A stretch of DNA of 64,000 nt from Uliginosibacterium gangwonense DSM 18521. Its GTDB lineage: Bacteria; Pseudomonadota; Gammaproteobacteria; Burkholderiales; Rhodocyclaceae. Below, piece by piece: positions 43,446 through 53,082 of the stretch. The position numbers and the translations under genes are program-made. The notes under the pieces are model-generated. The model was not told where the DNA came from. It did not search any database and was given only the letters and a program-made list of their open reading frames with translations. Position 1 is the first letter of the stretch. Every line of letters begins with the position of its first letter. The stretch lies in assembly GCF_000373965.1 (NCBI RefSeq), contig NZ_KB892863.1, positions 215,991 through 279,990 on the forward strand, written 5' to 3'.

Positions 43446-44405
43446 ATGACCTTCCTGCATAACTTAGTTTATAGACACTATTTCTTGGTCACCCTGCGCG
43501 GGCATATCGGGTATTTCCTGAGGTATCTGCACTTCAAATTCACAAACCGACTTATTTCCATATTGCCAAACCGGAATGTGCCGAGAAAGTACTATCTAAG
43601 TGCATGCGTTAGAATAAAGAATGAAGCCAGATTTATGCCGGAGTTTTTGGCCTATTACAAATCGCTGGGATTCGAGCATGTATATATATATGACAATAAT
43701 AGTACTGACGAAATCAGTCAGATTCTAAAGCCTTTTATAGACGAGGCCTTTGTGTCTATTGTTGACTGGCCGCGAGTTCCTGCATATCCAAGCTGCTATA
43801 TCGACTTCTTTTCCACAAAAGCATGTGAATCGAAATGGGTGGCCTTTGTTGATGCTGATGAGTTCATTGTTGAAAAAAAACAAGGCGAATTGCTTTCGCT
43901 TTTGAAATCAACAAGAGCAAGCTCTATTGGAATAAATTGGAGAATGTACGGTAGTAGCGGACACGAAAAATTACCCAGTGGGCTTGTTATAGAAAATTTT
44001 TTAATGACAGATGAAAAATACAATGCCCACGTAAAAGTGGTGGTTGACCCTGCCAAAGTCACTGGGTTGTGGAATTCACACAACTTCTTCTATAAGCATC
44101 TTAGGTATTCGGTCTCGGCGACCGGGCAGGTTTTTTGGGGAACATTCGTTCGTCCATCAAAAAATGCAGTTGTTTGGATTAATCACTATGTCTATCGATC
44201 TAAAGAGGACTCGTTGCGAAAAGCGACCCAAGGGTATGTTGACCCCCAAGGCTATATACAAAAAGCCAGAACTTTGGAAACAATTAATCAGGAGTTTGAC
44301 AATCATAATGAGGTAGAAAAAGCGATGACCCCTGAAAAATTGTGCGAAGTCAAAAACATCATGATTGCGATGGGGTACTCCAGCCCCTACGTATGTACGG
44401 ACTAG
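43446..44405 (+). CDS. Glycosyltransferase (family 92/GT2-like)
   Basis: The 319-residue protein has a GT-A-type fold of the GT92 (DUF23-like) kind: SACVRIKNEARFMPEFLAYYKSLGFEHVYIYDNNSTDE near residue 55 and a DADEF metal motif near residue 140. No signal peptide is present; an amphipathic N-terminus may attach it to the membrane. GAGGG is placed well for the ATG at 43446 (another ATG lies at 43440). Its role would be adding one sugar to the lipid-linked repeat unit; donor and acceptor are unknown. Confidence 0.8.
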   Translation: MTFLHNLVYRHYFLVTLRGHIGYFLRYLHFKFTNRLISILPNRNVPRKYYLSACVRIKNEARFMPEFLAYYKSLGFEHVYIYDNNSTDEISQILKPFIDEAFVSIVDWPRVPAYPSCYIDFFSTKACESKWVAFVDADEFIVEKKQGELLSLLKSTRASSIGINWRMYGSSGHEKLPSGLVIENFLMTDEKYNAHVKVVVDPAKVTGLWNSHNFFYKHLRYSVSATGQVFWGTFVRPSKNAVVWINHYVYRSKEDSLRKATQGYVDPQGYIQKARTLETINQEFDNHNEVEKAMTPEKLCEVKNIMIAMGYSSPYVCTD

Positions 44406-44429
44406 AGCCTTATAAATAGCAACCTGATT

Positions 44430-45788
44430 ATGACGATGAAATCAAAACTCATCCAGAACTTTGGTGCTAATGCTTTCGGGCAATTGGTCACCATACTGAT
44501 TCAGTTAGTCAGTGTCCCCTTGTTTCTATATTTCTGGGGTGTCTCAACCTATGGAGAATGGCTGGTTCTGAGTTCGATCCCTATGTACCTGTCTTTAAGC
44601 GATATAGGGTTCGCATCCGTTGCAGCCAACGATATGACCATGAAAGTCGCCAAGGGGGACAGAGCAGGCGCTTTGTGTTCCTATCAAAGCATTTGGGTAC
44701 TTATCAGCATGGTTTCCATCTTGATCGCCTTGCTTTTTATTGCCGGCACGGAAATCGCTAACGTATCCTCATTGCTCTCTATCAAAAGCATAGGCGAGTC
44801 AAAATCCAAATATGTCATATTAATACTCGTCAGTTACGTCCTGATTGGACTGCAAGCCAATATTTTTAACACCGCTTATCGTGCGGTTGGTCACTATGCG
44901 TACGGCACCTTGCTGGGCAATGCAGCGAGGTTGATCGAATGGTCTGTATCCGTATTGGTTCTATGGTGTAAGGGCGATGTACAAACGCTCGCCCTATCCA
45001 TGTTGGCATGCAAGGCAGCCACAACCATCGTGATTCTCACTCTTTCCATCAAACTAAGCCCATGGCTCAAACTTGGCTTTGCCCATGCCAGGATTTCTGA
45101 AATTCGCCGTCTTTTTAAACCCGCACTTGCCTTCATTGCCTTTCCCTTGGGGTTGGCTCTTGCCCTGCAAGGGATGATTCTGGTCATAGGAATTGTCCTC
45201 GGTTCAGCAGCAGTCGTCATCTACTCCACCTACCGCACCCTCACGAGATTTCTCGTGCAGATGGTGACATTGCTGAATCAGTCCGCTTGGCCAGAAATAT
45301 CTGCCGCTTACGGCGAAAAAAGAATGGATATCGTTTCCCAATTGCACGGCAAGATTTCCGCCATCACATTCTGGATGGGCTTACTTGCCGTAACACTGCT
45401 CTCGTTTTTTGGGAAATGGATCGTCAGTGTATGGACACATCACTCCTTCGAGCAGAACAGCATATTGCTCATGCTCATGTTACTTGCCGCATTTACCAAT
45501 GTGTTGTGGCAAACCAGCTGGGTCCTACTGATGGCTACCAATCAACATCAAAAGATTACTCTAGCCTTTATTACAGCGACGGCCAGCTCATTGCTACTCA
45601 GCTATTTGATTATGCCCCTGGTAGGGCTCAATGGCGTCGGCCTAGTCATGATCCTTTGCGAACTTCCCATGCTCTATATAACCGTTGGGCACGCCCTAAA
45701 CATGTTGAACGAAACGTGGCCAAAATACCTATCCGAACTGGTTTCAGATAGAAGCTTCTGGACAAAACCTCTTTGGATGTCACGATAG
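44430..45788 (+). CDS. wzx: Wzx-like polysaccharide flippase
   Basis: The 452-residue protein has about 12-14 membrane helices and the polysaccharide-exporter N-terminus (QNFGANAFGQLVTILIQLVSVPLFLYFWGVSTYGEW). It belongs to the MOP superfamily and would flip the undecaprenyl-linked repeat unit across the inner membrane. It is followed 7 bp later by an acetyltransferase gene. The exact substrate cannot be told. Confidence 0.88.
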   Translation: MTMKSKLIQNFGANAFGQLVTILIQLVSVPLFLYFWGVSTYGEWLVLSSIPMYLSLSDIGFASVAANDMTMKVAKGDRAGALCSYQSIWVLISMVSILIALLFIAGTEIANVSSLLSIKSIGESKSKYVILILVSYVLIGLQANIFNTAYRAVGHYAYGTLLGNAARLIEWSVSVLVLWCKGDVQTLALSMLACKAATTIVILTLSIKLSPWLKLGFAHARISEIRRLFKPALAFIAFPLGLALALQGMILVIGIVLGSAAVVIYSTYRTLTRFLVQMVTLLNQSAWPEISAAYGEKRMDIVSQLHGKISAITFWMGLLAVTLLSFFGKWIVSVWTHHSFEQNSILLMLMLLAAFTNVLWQTSWVLLMATNQHQKITLAFITATASSLLLSYLIMPLVGLNGVGLVMILCELPMLYITVGHALNMLNETWPKYLSELVSDRSFWTKPLWMSR

Positions 45789-45795
45789 AGATACC

Positions 45796-46398
45796 ATGAA
45801 AAATGCGATTCCCTACAACGATAGCATTCGATCAAGAACAGTCCTAAGATATTACAAGGGGCTCCTTCCCCGCTATCTGAATTATCTAAAAAATAACTTC
45901 ATTGTCTGGGTGGCAAGACGTAACGGCGCAATCATTGGCGAATGCGTGACCATGCCCTACGCACTGGCGAAGAAAGCCAATAAAAACCTGCGAGTCGGCA
46001 GCCATACATCCATTCAGTCGTCGAAAATTGATCTCCGCTCACCGGTAGAGATCGGAAGCAAGGTCATTATAGGTAATGATGTAGAAATTATGACGGCTAG
46101 TCATAATGTTGATTCTCCATATTGGGAATACAAGACATATGGAATTGAAATAGAAGATTATTGTTGGTTAGCAACAAGAGTATTTGTTTTGCCCTCGTGC
46201 CGACGAATCGGACGGGGTGCAATTTGCGCCGCAGGTTCTGTGATTGTGTCCAATATTAAGTCAATGGATATTGTTACAGGGAATCCTGCCTATGTCTTAC
46301 GCAAGCGAACTGTTGTTCATATTGGGTTATGTGTCGAGTCTTTGTTGGGAAATGACTATACGGCATATACACAGTCAAGAACAAGTAGTCAGGGATAG
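45796..46398 (+). CDS. Left-handed beta-helix acyltransferase
   Basis: The 200-residue protein shows hexapeptide repeats (VEIGSKVIIGNDVEIMT..., RIGRGAICAAGSVI) and the catalytic-type His in TASHNVDSPYWEYK, ending with GNPAYVLRKR, a typical maltose-acetyltransferase-like terminus. It probably O-acetylates a sugar of the polysaccharide. The preceding flippase gene and the following glycosyltransferase gene are within a few bases, so the three are cotranscribed. Confidence 0.85.
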   Translation: MKNAIPYNDSIRSRTVLRYYKGLLPRYLNYLKNNFIVWVARRNGAIIGECVTMPYALAKKANKNLRVGSHTSIQSSKIDLRSPVEIGSKVIIGNDVEIMTASHNVDSPYWEYKTYGIEIEDYCWLATRVFVLPSCRRIGRGAICAAGSVIVSNIKSMDIVTGNPAYVLRKRTVVHIGLCVESLLGNDYTAYTQSRTSSQG

Positions 46399-46401
46399 TA
46401 T

Positions 46402-47526
46402 ATGAAAATAAATATAGCAGCCTCCCATCGTTTTCATTTGCTCGATTTGGCTATTGAGTTGGAAAAACTTGGTCATGATGTAAGGTTCTATTCATTTGTT
46501 CCTAGAAATAGAGCTGTTAGGTATGGTTTGAAAAAAAAATGTAGTGTTTCACTTTTTATTCCAATGATTCCATTTTTAGCACTATTCAAGATAAGTAAAG
46601 GATCGTATTGGTCTATACGAATTTTGCACTGCCTACTGGATTGGTGCGTATCTATATTAATGAGACCATGTGATGTTTGTATTGCACTCGGTACTGTTTA
46701 TGATTTGTCTATAAATAAAGCTAAAAAAAAGTATGGTTCTGTTGTAATTTTGGAATGGGGAAGTAAGCATATAGAAGAGCAGCAAAGAATTCTAAATGAA
46801 ATACCTGAAGTAAAAAAGCAGCCTAAATATTTTACGGATAGAACTGTGCGCACCTATGAGTCCGCAGACTACATAGCAATACCGTCTGAGCATGTTGAAC
46901 GCAGTTTTGTTGAAAGAAAAATCCCCGTTAAAAAAATTTTTAGAAATCCATATGGGGTAAATATTTCGATGTTTCACCCTACTAAATTAGACCAAAAAGA
47001 TACTTACGACATCATAACAGTAGGTTCATGGAGTTATCAGAAAGGGTCTGATATTTTGGTGGAAGTATGTAAAGAAAAGAAATATCGCCTTATGCATGTT
47101 GGATCTTTAGTTGATGTTGATTTTCCTTCGGACAATAACTTCACGCATGTGGATAGAGTGGATCAGACACTTCTTGTTGGTTATTACGCCAAGGCAAAGA
47201 TTTTCGTTTTGCCATCAAGGCAGGATGGATTGGCGATGGTTCAGCTTCAAGCAATTATTTGCGGGCTGCCTTTGGTGTGTTCTGAGCACACAGGAGGTAG
47301 AGATCTAAGATCTATGCTTTTTGATAGCAGGTGGATAATTGAAATGCGTGAATACAATAAGGCCGAACTAGATATTTGCATAAAATGTGCGTTAGATTTG
47401 GCGAACACACAAACAGGTGTTCGTTGTTATGTTAATGCCTCTTCCAATTTGCTTTCATGGGATGCATATGGAAAGAGGTATCATGATTTTATATTGGGGT
47501 TAAAAACAACAGAATTTGGTATATAG
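46402..47526 (+). CDS. Family 1/4 glycosyltransferase
   Basis: The 374-residue GT-B protein begins MKINIAASHRFHLLDLAIEL and has the GT4 C-terminal features YDIITVGSWSYQKGSDILVEVCKEK and FVLPSRQDGLAMVQLQAIICGLPLVCSEHTGG (E(x)7E-like region). The DNA is clearly AT-rich compared with the Tad and cytochrome genes, as are the next two genes. The donor sugar is unknown. Confidence 0.87.
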   Translation: MKINIAASHRFHLLDLAIELEKLGHDVRFYSFVPRNRAVRYGLKKKCSVSLFIPMIPFLALFKISKGSYWSIRILHCLLDWCVSILMRPCDVCIALGTVYDLSINKAKKKYGSVVILEWGSKHIEEQQRILNEIPEVKKQPKYFTDRTVRTYESADYIAIPSEHVERSFVERKIPVKKIFRNPYGVNISMFHPTKLDQKDTYDIITVGSWSYQKGSDILVEVCKEKKYRLMHVGSLVDVDFPSDNNFTHVDRVDQTLLVGYYAKAKIFVLPSRQDGLAMVQLQAIICGLPLVCSEHTGGRDLRSMLFDSRWIIEMREYNKAELDICIKCALDLANTQTGVRCYVNASSNLLSWDAYGKRYHDFILGLKTTEFGI

Positions 47527-47527
47527 A

Positions 47528-48781
47528 ATGAATAAATTTTCATTAGAAAAATGTGTGTTTTTCCTGTTGGCGATCGCAGGGATTCAATGGGTATTTTTCC
47601 CTGGGCATACCACTAGAGTTGCTATTCAATTCTTTTTGTTTGTCGTTATATGCGTGCTGTTATCGGGTGGGGCTACTGGGTTGCTAGCTAAGTGTCTTGA
47701 TTTTAAAAAGTTATTGTGGGTGTATTTTTACTATGGTTGCGTGGTCGTTGTTCATAGTATTTTTGTAGCAAAAAGCTATGAAGAGTGGAGATATCTTTCT
47801 GTTGTGTTTGTTCCGACCTTGCTGTTTCCTGTCTTTTCAATGCTGTCAGCTTCCACAAAATCCTTTTTTTATATATTTGAAGTGTTTATAAAGAATGTAT
47901 TTCCTTTGTCTTTTATTTTTTGGTTCGTTCAAACTAACGACAAAAACGATGGTTTGTTTTATGTATATTATGCTGCATATATTTATTTAGTATCATTGTT
48001 TTTTTGGTATTCGTCATCAAAATATAGGATTGTTATTTTGGCGGCACTAATTAGTTCGTTTGCTTATGATCTAGCGAATAGAGCAAATATGCTTAGCGTG
48101 ATTTTGTCTGTCTTGATATTGCTGGTTCAGATGATCGTGTACAAAAAAATATTATTTTCAAATAGCAAAGGGAGAGAAATATTTTCTTTGTTAAGAAGGA
48201 TATTTTTGTTCGGCCCTCTGGTTCTTGTCGCGGCCGCATTGTTGTTTAATTTTAATCCTTTTGTATATATACAGGAGAGTGCAGGAAGCGTAGTTGTGGC
48301 CGAAGATGCACTGGGAAGGCCGTTAGTTGTTGATTCAAGAACAGGTATTTATCTTGATGCATACAACTACTTAAATAAAGAGAATGCGTGGATGTTTGGT
48401 GGGAGCGCGGTAGCGAGTCCGGACACTGTGTTGGCAGAAAGTAATGAAGGATATGATGATGGACGTTTAGGGGGGAGTGAGTCTGGGTTTTTAACACTTT
48501 TGGTGTATGGAGGTATTGCTTATGTTTTTATATATTTCGCAATATGCTATTTATCTTCGTATTTAGCGATTTATTCTTCCAACAATTTATTGTGCAAATC
48601 CTTGGGTGTCTTTATCGCCATGAGATGGGCTTTATCGTTCTTGGAGAGCCCATTGTTACTAAACTTCTTATGGATTGTTCACTTTGTTGCTATTGGCTTG
48701 GCGTTGTGCCCAGAATTTAGAAAGTTAACGGATAAACAGTTAATTAGTTTTGGGCGTAATAATTGGAAATGTGAAACTTAG
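47528..48781 (+). CDS. wzy: Wzy-like polysaccharide polymerase / O-antigen ligase-type membrane protein
   Basis: The 417-residue protein has about 11 membrane helices and one large periplasmic loop (about residues 245-325, containing DSRTGIYLDAYNYL and SNEGYDDGRLGGSESGFLTLLVYGG), a layout typical of Wzy polymerases. Sequence conservation in this family is low, so the call rests on topology and position next to wzx and glycosyltransferase genes. The DNA is AT-rich, suggesting transfer. Confidence 0.75.
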   Translation: MNKFSLEKCVFFLLAIAGIQWVFFPGHTTRVAIQFFLFVVICVLLSGGATGLLAKCLDFKKLLWVYFYYGCVVVVHSIFVAKSYEEWRYLSVVFVPTLLFPVFSMLSASTKSFFYIFEVFIKNVFPLSFIFWFVQTNDKNDGLFYVYYAAYIYLVSLFFWYSSSKYRIVILAALISSFAYDLANRANMLSVILSVLILLVQMIVYKKILFSNSKGREIFSLLRRIFLFGPLVLVAAALLFNFNPFVYIQESAGSVVVAEDALGRPLVVDSRTGIYLDAYNYLNKENAWMFGGSAVASPDTVLAESNEGYDDGRLGGSESGFLTLLVYGGIAYVFIYFAICYLSSYLAIYSSNNLLCKSLGVFIAMRWALSFLESPLLLNFLWIVHFVAIGLALCPEFRKLTDKQLISFGRNNWKCET

Positions 48782-48804
48782 ACAGTATCCTCTGTGGAGG
48801 GGTT

Positions 48805-49800
48805 ATGAAGCTTAGGGATTATGCTGTTAGAGCAGCTAAGCATAGCTATAGATTTTTGGTGAGAAAGAAATTTTTCCCTCCTGAGTGCGACATGGATAGA
48901 GCGTCTGCCAACGAAAAGATGTATGCCCTACTTTCTATGTCAAGACCCTGCATGATTTCTAGGTTCGGAACCACCGAACTTAACTGCATCAATAACTATT
49001 TGTGTGTAAAAAGTGACCGCACATATTTTAGAAAAGTTTTTGATTATATTTCTGACCAGACGCATACGCCCTGGTGGAATGAAGATCATTTTGAAGTGAT
49101 GAGTTTGTTTTCTGGCATATTTCCACCGAGCGTGGAAACGAGTGAGCGATTTTCTAGACGTTACTTGGAAGATATTCCTTTGATTGATCTGCTTGGGTCA
49201 TTTCAATATTACGAGAAGTTCATGCCTCTGTCTGTAGGCGTACAGAAAGTACAGCTCGAAACTTTGTACCCTTTTTTTGTAGAGAATCCATGGACGGCAG
49301 TTCTGAAAGGTAAGCGAGTTCTAGTTGTTCATCCATTTGATCATACGATTCGGGAACAGTACAAAAGACGCCGGGAGTTGTTTGATAACTCAGATGTGTT
49401 GCCCGACTTTGAACTCATCACACTTCGGGCGGTTCAGTCCGTGGCAGGAACAACGGTTCCTTATAAGGATTGGTTTGAAGCATTGAGCTATATGGAAAAT
49501 AGAATATCGAATATAGATTTTGATGTCTGCATTTTGGGGTGCGGTGCTTATGGCTTGCCTCTTGCTGCCCATGTGAAGAGAATGGGTAAGCAGGCAGTTC
49601 ATTTAGGAGGGGGAACGCAGCTTTTATTCGGCATCAAAGGAAAACGTTGGGAGGAGCAGTATGCCAAAGTTTGGAATTATCGGCCAGGTCAGTCAATCGG
49701 CATTGATTATTCACCGATTTTTAATGATACATGGGTCTATCCGGCACAGTTTGAAAAGCCTACGCAGGCAAATAAAGTTGAGAACGCTTGCTATTGGTAG
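48805..49800 (+). CDS. Putative GT-D-type glycosyltransferase
   Basis: The 331-residue soluble protein shows features I associate with the GT-D fold (DUF1792-like): SMSRPCMISRFGTTELNCI near residue 47, GKRVLVVHPFDHTIREQY near 170, and CILGCGAYGLPLAAHVKRMGKQAVHLGGGTQLLFGIKGKRW near 245. Such enzymes extend glycans from UDP-sugars. Assignment is from motifs only. It stands within the EPS cluster between wzy and an acyltransferase gene. Confidence 0.65.
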   Translation: MKLRDYAVRAAKHSYRFLVRKKFFPPECDMDRASANEKMYALLSMSRPCMISRFGTTELNCINNYLCVKSDRTYFRKVFDYISDQTHTPWWNEDHFEVMSLFSGIFPPSVETSERFSRRYLEDIPLIDLLGSFQYYEKFMPLSVGVQKVQLETLYPFFVENPWTAVLKGKRVLVVHPFDHTIREQYKRRRELFDNSDVLPDFELITLRAVQSVAGTTVPYKDWFEALSYMENRISNIDFDVCILGCGAYGLPLAAHVKRMGKQAVHLGGGTQLLFGIKGKRWEEQYAKVWNYRPGQSIGIDYSPIFNDTWVYPAQFEKPTQANKVENACYW

Positions 49801-49809
49801 GTTTTGTGC

Positions 49810-50514
49810 ATGGTGAATAGAATATTGGGGCATATTTTCTATCACAATTGGGTCGCTATTCTGTATTTTAATTTAAGAATGCTCCCTTGGCGCCAGGCTA
49901 TACGTTTTCCATTTGATTTTTATCATGACATAAGGTTTCAGTCTTTATCTGGGTGTATTGTGTTTGAAGGGGGCTGTGTTAGAAGAGGGATGATCAAGAT
50001 CGGCGGGCGTGGATCTGAAATGTTTCCACGAAGCCAGACGATTATCGATCTGAAGGGGACGTGGATTATTCGTGGTCAACTGGAGGTCGGGCATGGTGCG
50101 TTGCTCAGGGTGGAAAATAATGGTTTCTTTGAATGTGGCGATAATGTGCGGATTGGTGCGCTGACGAAGGTATTTTGCGTGAATCGCATTACCTTTGGTA
50201 ATGAAATCGATGTGAGCTGGGAGTGCCAGATTTTCGATACAAATTTTCATTTTTTAATGGATATTGAATCGGGGAAGCTGAATTTACGCGATGGAGAAAT
50301 TTCGATTGGGGATTTGAACTGGATAGGGAATCGTGTTTCAGTGATGAAAGGGACGCGAACGCCGAGTGAGTGTGTTGTCGCTGCGAACAGTCTGTGCAAC
50401 CGTGACTACACAGGGCTCCCCACAGGGTCTGTGATTGGAGGTGTTCCTGCTCAGTTGTTGAAAACCGGGAAACGGCGGGTGTTTGAATCAACCCAGGATG
50501 TTCCAGGTTTTTGA
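49810..50514 (+). CDS. Hexapeptide-repeat acyltransferase
   Basis: The 234-residue protein has an N-terminal helical part and a left-handed beta-helix (LEVGHGALLRVENNGFFECGDNVRIGALTKVF, ISIGDLNWIGNRVSVMKGTRTP). It has an active-site-like His in DTNFHFLMD and ends GSVIGGVPAQLLKTG. It probably acetylates a sugar residue. The ATG at 49810 is chosen; a GTG follows one codon later. Confidence 0.82.
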   Translation: MVNRILGHIFYHNWVAILYFNLRMLPWRQAIRFPFDFYHDIRFQSLSGCIVFEGGCVRRGMIKIGGRGSEMFPRSQTIIDLKGTWIIRGQLEVGHGALLRVENNGFFECGDNVRIGALTKVFCVNRITFGNEIDVSWECQIFDTNFHFLMDIESGKLNLRDGEISIGDLNWIGNRVSVMKGTRTPSECVVAANSLCNRDYTGLPTGSVIGGVPAQLLKTGKRRVFESTQDVPGF

Positions 50515-50535
50515 AACATGCGTATCGGAGGTTCC

Positions 50536-51369
50536 ATGAGTGAGGTTGCAGTTTTGCTGACTTGTTTTAATAGGAGAGAGAAAACGCTGGCCTGTCTTCA
50601 GCGTTTGTTTATTCTACGTAGAGATCTGGATGTGTTTCTTGTTGATGATAGTTCTACAGATGGAACCGGTAACGCTGTGGCCGAGTTGTTTCCGCAGGTG
50701 CAGGTCATCCAAGGGAATGGTGCTTTGTTCTGGAATCGTGGTATGTATTTGGCTTGGTCAGTTGCGGCCAAGCGGGGCTATCGGTATTACTTATGGGTCA
50801 ATGATGATGTTGTTGTGTATGAGCATTGTTTGGGGGAGCTCTTTGAGTGTGTGTCGGTCTGTCAAGACAGGGCCGTGTTGGTTGGTCTTGTGGATGCTGG
50901 TGATGGACAGGCGATCTATGGTGGAACGGATTCTGCAGGGCGTTTGTTGCAGCCCAATGGTGAGATGCAGGAAGTTTACCACATGAATGGGAACGTGGTT
51001 TTGGTTCCGGCGCAGGTTTTTGACATTGTCGGGAATTTGGATCCTGTCTATCACCATGATCTGGGAGATGTGGATTATGGTTATCGAGCGCGTGCCCAAG
51101 GTCTATCAGTAGTTACGAGCAAATCGTTTGTCGCTCGGGGTGAGAAAAACGACTTCTGCCGAATTAGATTGTGGGGAAGTGACTTGAGAGCAAGATTTCG
51201 TCGTCTCTATTCGCCTTTGGGGAATCCTCCAACCATAAATTTTTATTTCCGTCGGAAACACAAGGGTGTTGTAAACGCTGTGGTGTATTACATGTTTATC
51301 CATCTGATCAACATTGCGCCCGATTGGGTTGTCAGGCTCGTTTATGGCAATCGATATATAGGAGCCTGA
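50536..51369 (+). CDS. Family 2 glycosyltransferase
   Basis: The 277-residue GT-A protein begins MSEVAVLLTCFNRREKTLACL and has VDDSSTDGT, the metal-binding NDDVVV (DxD-like) near residue 90 and HHDLGDVDYGYRARAQG near 180, resembling rhamnosyltransferase-type GT2 enzymes. GGAGG precedes the ATG at 50536 by 4 bp; an earlier ATG at 50518 has no good site. The DNA is less AT-rich than that of the preceding genes. Confidence 0.88.
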   Translation: MSEVAVLLTCFNRREKTLACLQRLFILRRDLDVFLVDDSSTDGTGNAVAELFPQVQVIQGNGALFWNRGMYLAWSVAAKRGYRYYLWVNDDVVVYEHCLGELFECVSVCQDRAVLVGLVDAGDGQAIYGGTDSAGRLLQPNGEMQEVYHMNGNVVLVPAQVFDIVGNLDPVYHHDLGDVDYGYRARAQGLSVVTSKSFVARGEKNDFCRIRLWGSDLRARFRRLYSPLGNPPTINFYFRRKHKGVVNAVVYYMFIHLINIAPDWVVRLVYGNRYIGA

Positions 51370-51374
51370 TCGGC

Positions 51375-52526
51375 ATGAGAATTCTTCACATAATTTCATC
51401 GATGAATCCGAAGGCTGGTGGTCCGGTTGAAGGCGTGATGCAGATGGCGCATATTCATGCTATATCTGGTGTACATGTGGAAGTAGTGTGTTCCGATGGG
51501 ATGGATGAGACGTTTCTGAATAAGTTGCCGCTCAAGGCCAATACGCTAGGGAACGGTCTTGGTATCTATTCTTTTAATAATAAGATGGTCGGTTGGATCA
51601 AGGAAAATGCATGTAGATTTGATGCGATTGTTGTGAATGGAATTTGGCAATACCATGGGCTTGCCGCTTGGTTGGCACTTAGAAATTCAAAGGTGCCTTA
51701 TTTTGTCTACACACACGGCATGTTGGATCCTTGGTTTAAGCATACTTATCCGCTCAAGCATGTGAAGAAGTGGATGTATTGGCCTTGGGGCGTTTATCCC
51801 TTGTTGCGCGATGCGAGAGCAGTGTTATTCACCTGCGAAGAGGAACGGCGCCTTGCGTCTCAGTCTTTCTGGTTATACAAGGCCAATGAGCGGGTTGTGA
51901 AATACGGTGCGGCTACGCCTCCTCAGAATGCGCAGGAGTTACGTGACATGTTCTATGCTCAGTATCCCGAGTTGATTGGTAGACGTTTGTTCCTGTTTTT
52001 GAGTCGGATTCAGGAAAAGAAAGGGTGCGATATTCTAATCGAGGCATTTGCGCGGGTCGCATCGTTGGATCCGAATATTGTTTTGGTGATGGCGGGACCG
52101 GATCAGACAGGATGGGTGGCTCGCTTGAAAAAATTGGCTGTCTGCTTGGGAGTGGAGAACCGTGTCGTTTGGCCGGGAATGCTGTTAGGGGATTTGAAGT
52201 GGGGGGCGTTTTATGCCAGTGATATTTTTGTTTTGCCTTCCCATCAGGAAAATTTTGGTATAGCTGTTGCGGAATCTTTGGGGTGTGGCGTGCCGGTCAT
52301 CATTTCAAATAAGGTCAATATCTGGTCGGAAATTGTACAAGACGGCGCGGGTTTGGCTGGAGAGGATAACGTTGAGGATACAATCGGCAATTTGCGGACA
52401 TGGATCGGTTTCAGCGAGGAGAAGAGGCGTGCTATGCGGGCGCAAGCGCGTAAAACTTTTGCTGATCGATATACCGTTCAGCAGATGACTGCGAGTCTTG
52501 TCTCAACAATCAAGGAATTGTTGTGA
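51375..52526 (+). CDS. Family 4 glycosyltransferase
   Basis: The 383-residue GT-B protein starts MRILHIISSMNPKAGGPVEG and has LFLFLSRIQEKKGCDILIEAFARV and FVLPSHQENFGIAVAESLGCGVPVIISNKVNIWSEI, the GT4 nucleotide-sugar and EX7E region. It shares one base-pair coupling (GTGA) with the next gene. Such enzymes often add mannose, fucose or glucose; which one is not visible. Confidence 0.9.
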   Translation: MRILHIISSMNPKAGGPVEGVMQMAHIHAISGVHVEVVCSDGMDETFLNKLPLKANTLGNGLGIYSFNNKMVGWIKENACRFDAIVVNGIWQYHGLAAWLALRNSKVPYFVYTHGMLDPWFKHTYPLKHVKKWMYWPWGVYPLLRDARAVLFTCEEERRLASQSFWLYKANERVVKYGAATPPQNAQELRDMFYAQYPELIGRRLFLFLSRIQEKKGCDILIEAFARVASLDPNIVLVMAGPDQTGWVARLKKLAVCLGVENRVVWPGMLLGDLKWGAFYASDIFVLPSHQENFGIAVAESLGCGVPVIISNKVNIWSEIVQDGAGLAGEDNVEDTIGNLRTWIGFSEEKRRAMRAQARKTFADRYTVQQMTASLVSTIKELL

Positions 52527-53080
52527 CACGCATGCAAGATCTGGCTCAATTCGAATTGCCTGTGGGCTTTCGCGGCAGGGGGGCTGTCTTGGTGCAATTG
52601 TGGTGGATTGTGCAGGCTACGTTTTTTCGTTGTTCACCTCAATTTGCCTATCGATTTCGAGCTTGGTTGCTACGTCTGTTTGGTGCTCGGGTAGGCCGGG
52701 GAACTGTTATCAGGCCGACGGTGCGCATTACCTATCCATGGAAGGTGTCTATCGGAGACCATGTTTGGATAGGTGATGATGCTGAGTTATATAGTCTGGG
52801 CGAAATCGAGATTGGGGCTCATGTGGTGGTGTCGCAACGTAGTTATTTGTGTGCAGCCGATCATGATTATGCAAGAGAGGATTTTTGCATCCGTGCAAAA
52901 AAGATCGTGATTGAGGAGCAGGCATGGGTGGCCGCAGATGTGTTTGTAGCCCCCGGAGTGAGGATTGGAAAGGGTGCCGTTATTGGGGCAAGAAGCTCTG
53001 TGTTCAAAGACATGCCTGAAAGTATGGTTTGTGTGGGCAGTCCGTGTCAGCCGGTTCGCCCGCGTGTCATGGAAGGGTGA
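52523..53080 (+). CDS. wcaF: WcaF-like colanic acid-type acetyltransferase
   Basis: The 185-residue hexapeptide acetyltransferase has the family N-terminus (LWWIVQATFFRCSPQFAYRFRAWLLRLFGARVGRGTVIRPTVRITYPWKVSIGDHVWIGDDAELYSLG), CAADHDYARE with the catalytic His, and ends VGSPCQPVRPR. The start is the GTG overlapping the previous stop, or an ATG three codons later. It probably O-acetylates fucose or a nearby sugar. Confidence 0.86.
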   Translation: MTRMQDLAQFELPVGFRGRGAVLVQLWWIVQATFFRCSPQFAYRFRAWLLRLFGARVGRGTVIRPTVRITYPWKVSIGDHVWIGDDAELYSLGEIEIGAHVVVSQRSYLCAADHDYAREDFCIRAKKIVIEEQAWVAADVFVAPGVRIGKGAVIGARSSVFKDMPESMVCVGSPCQPVRPRVMEG

Positions 53081-53082
53081 GA

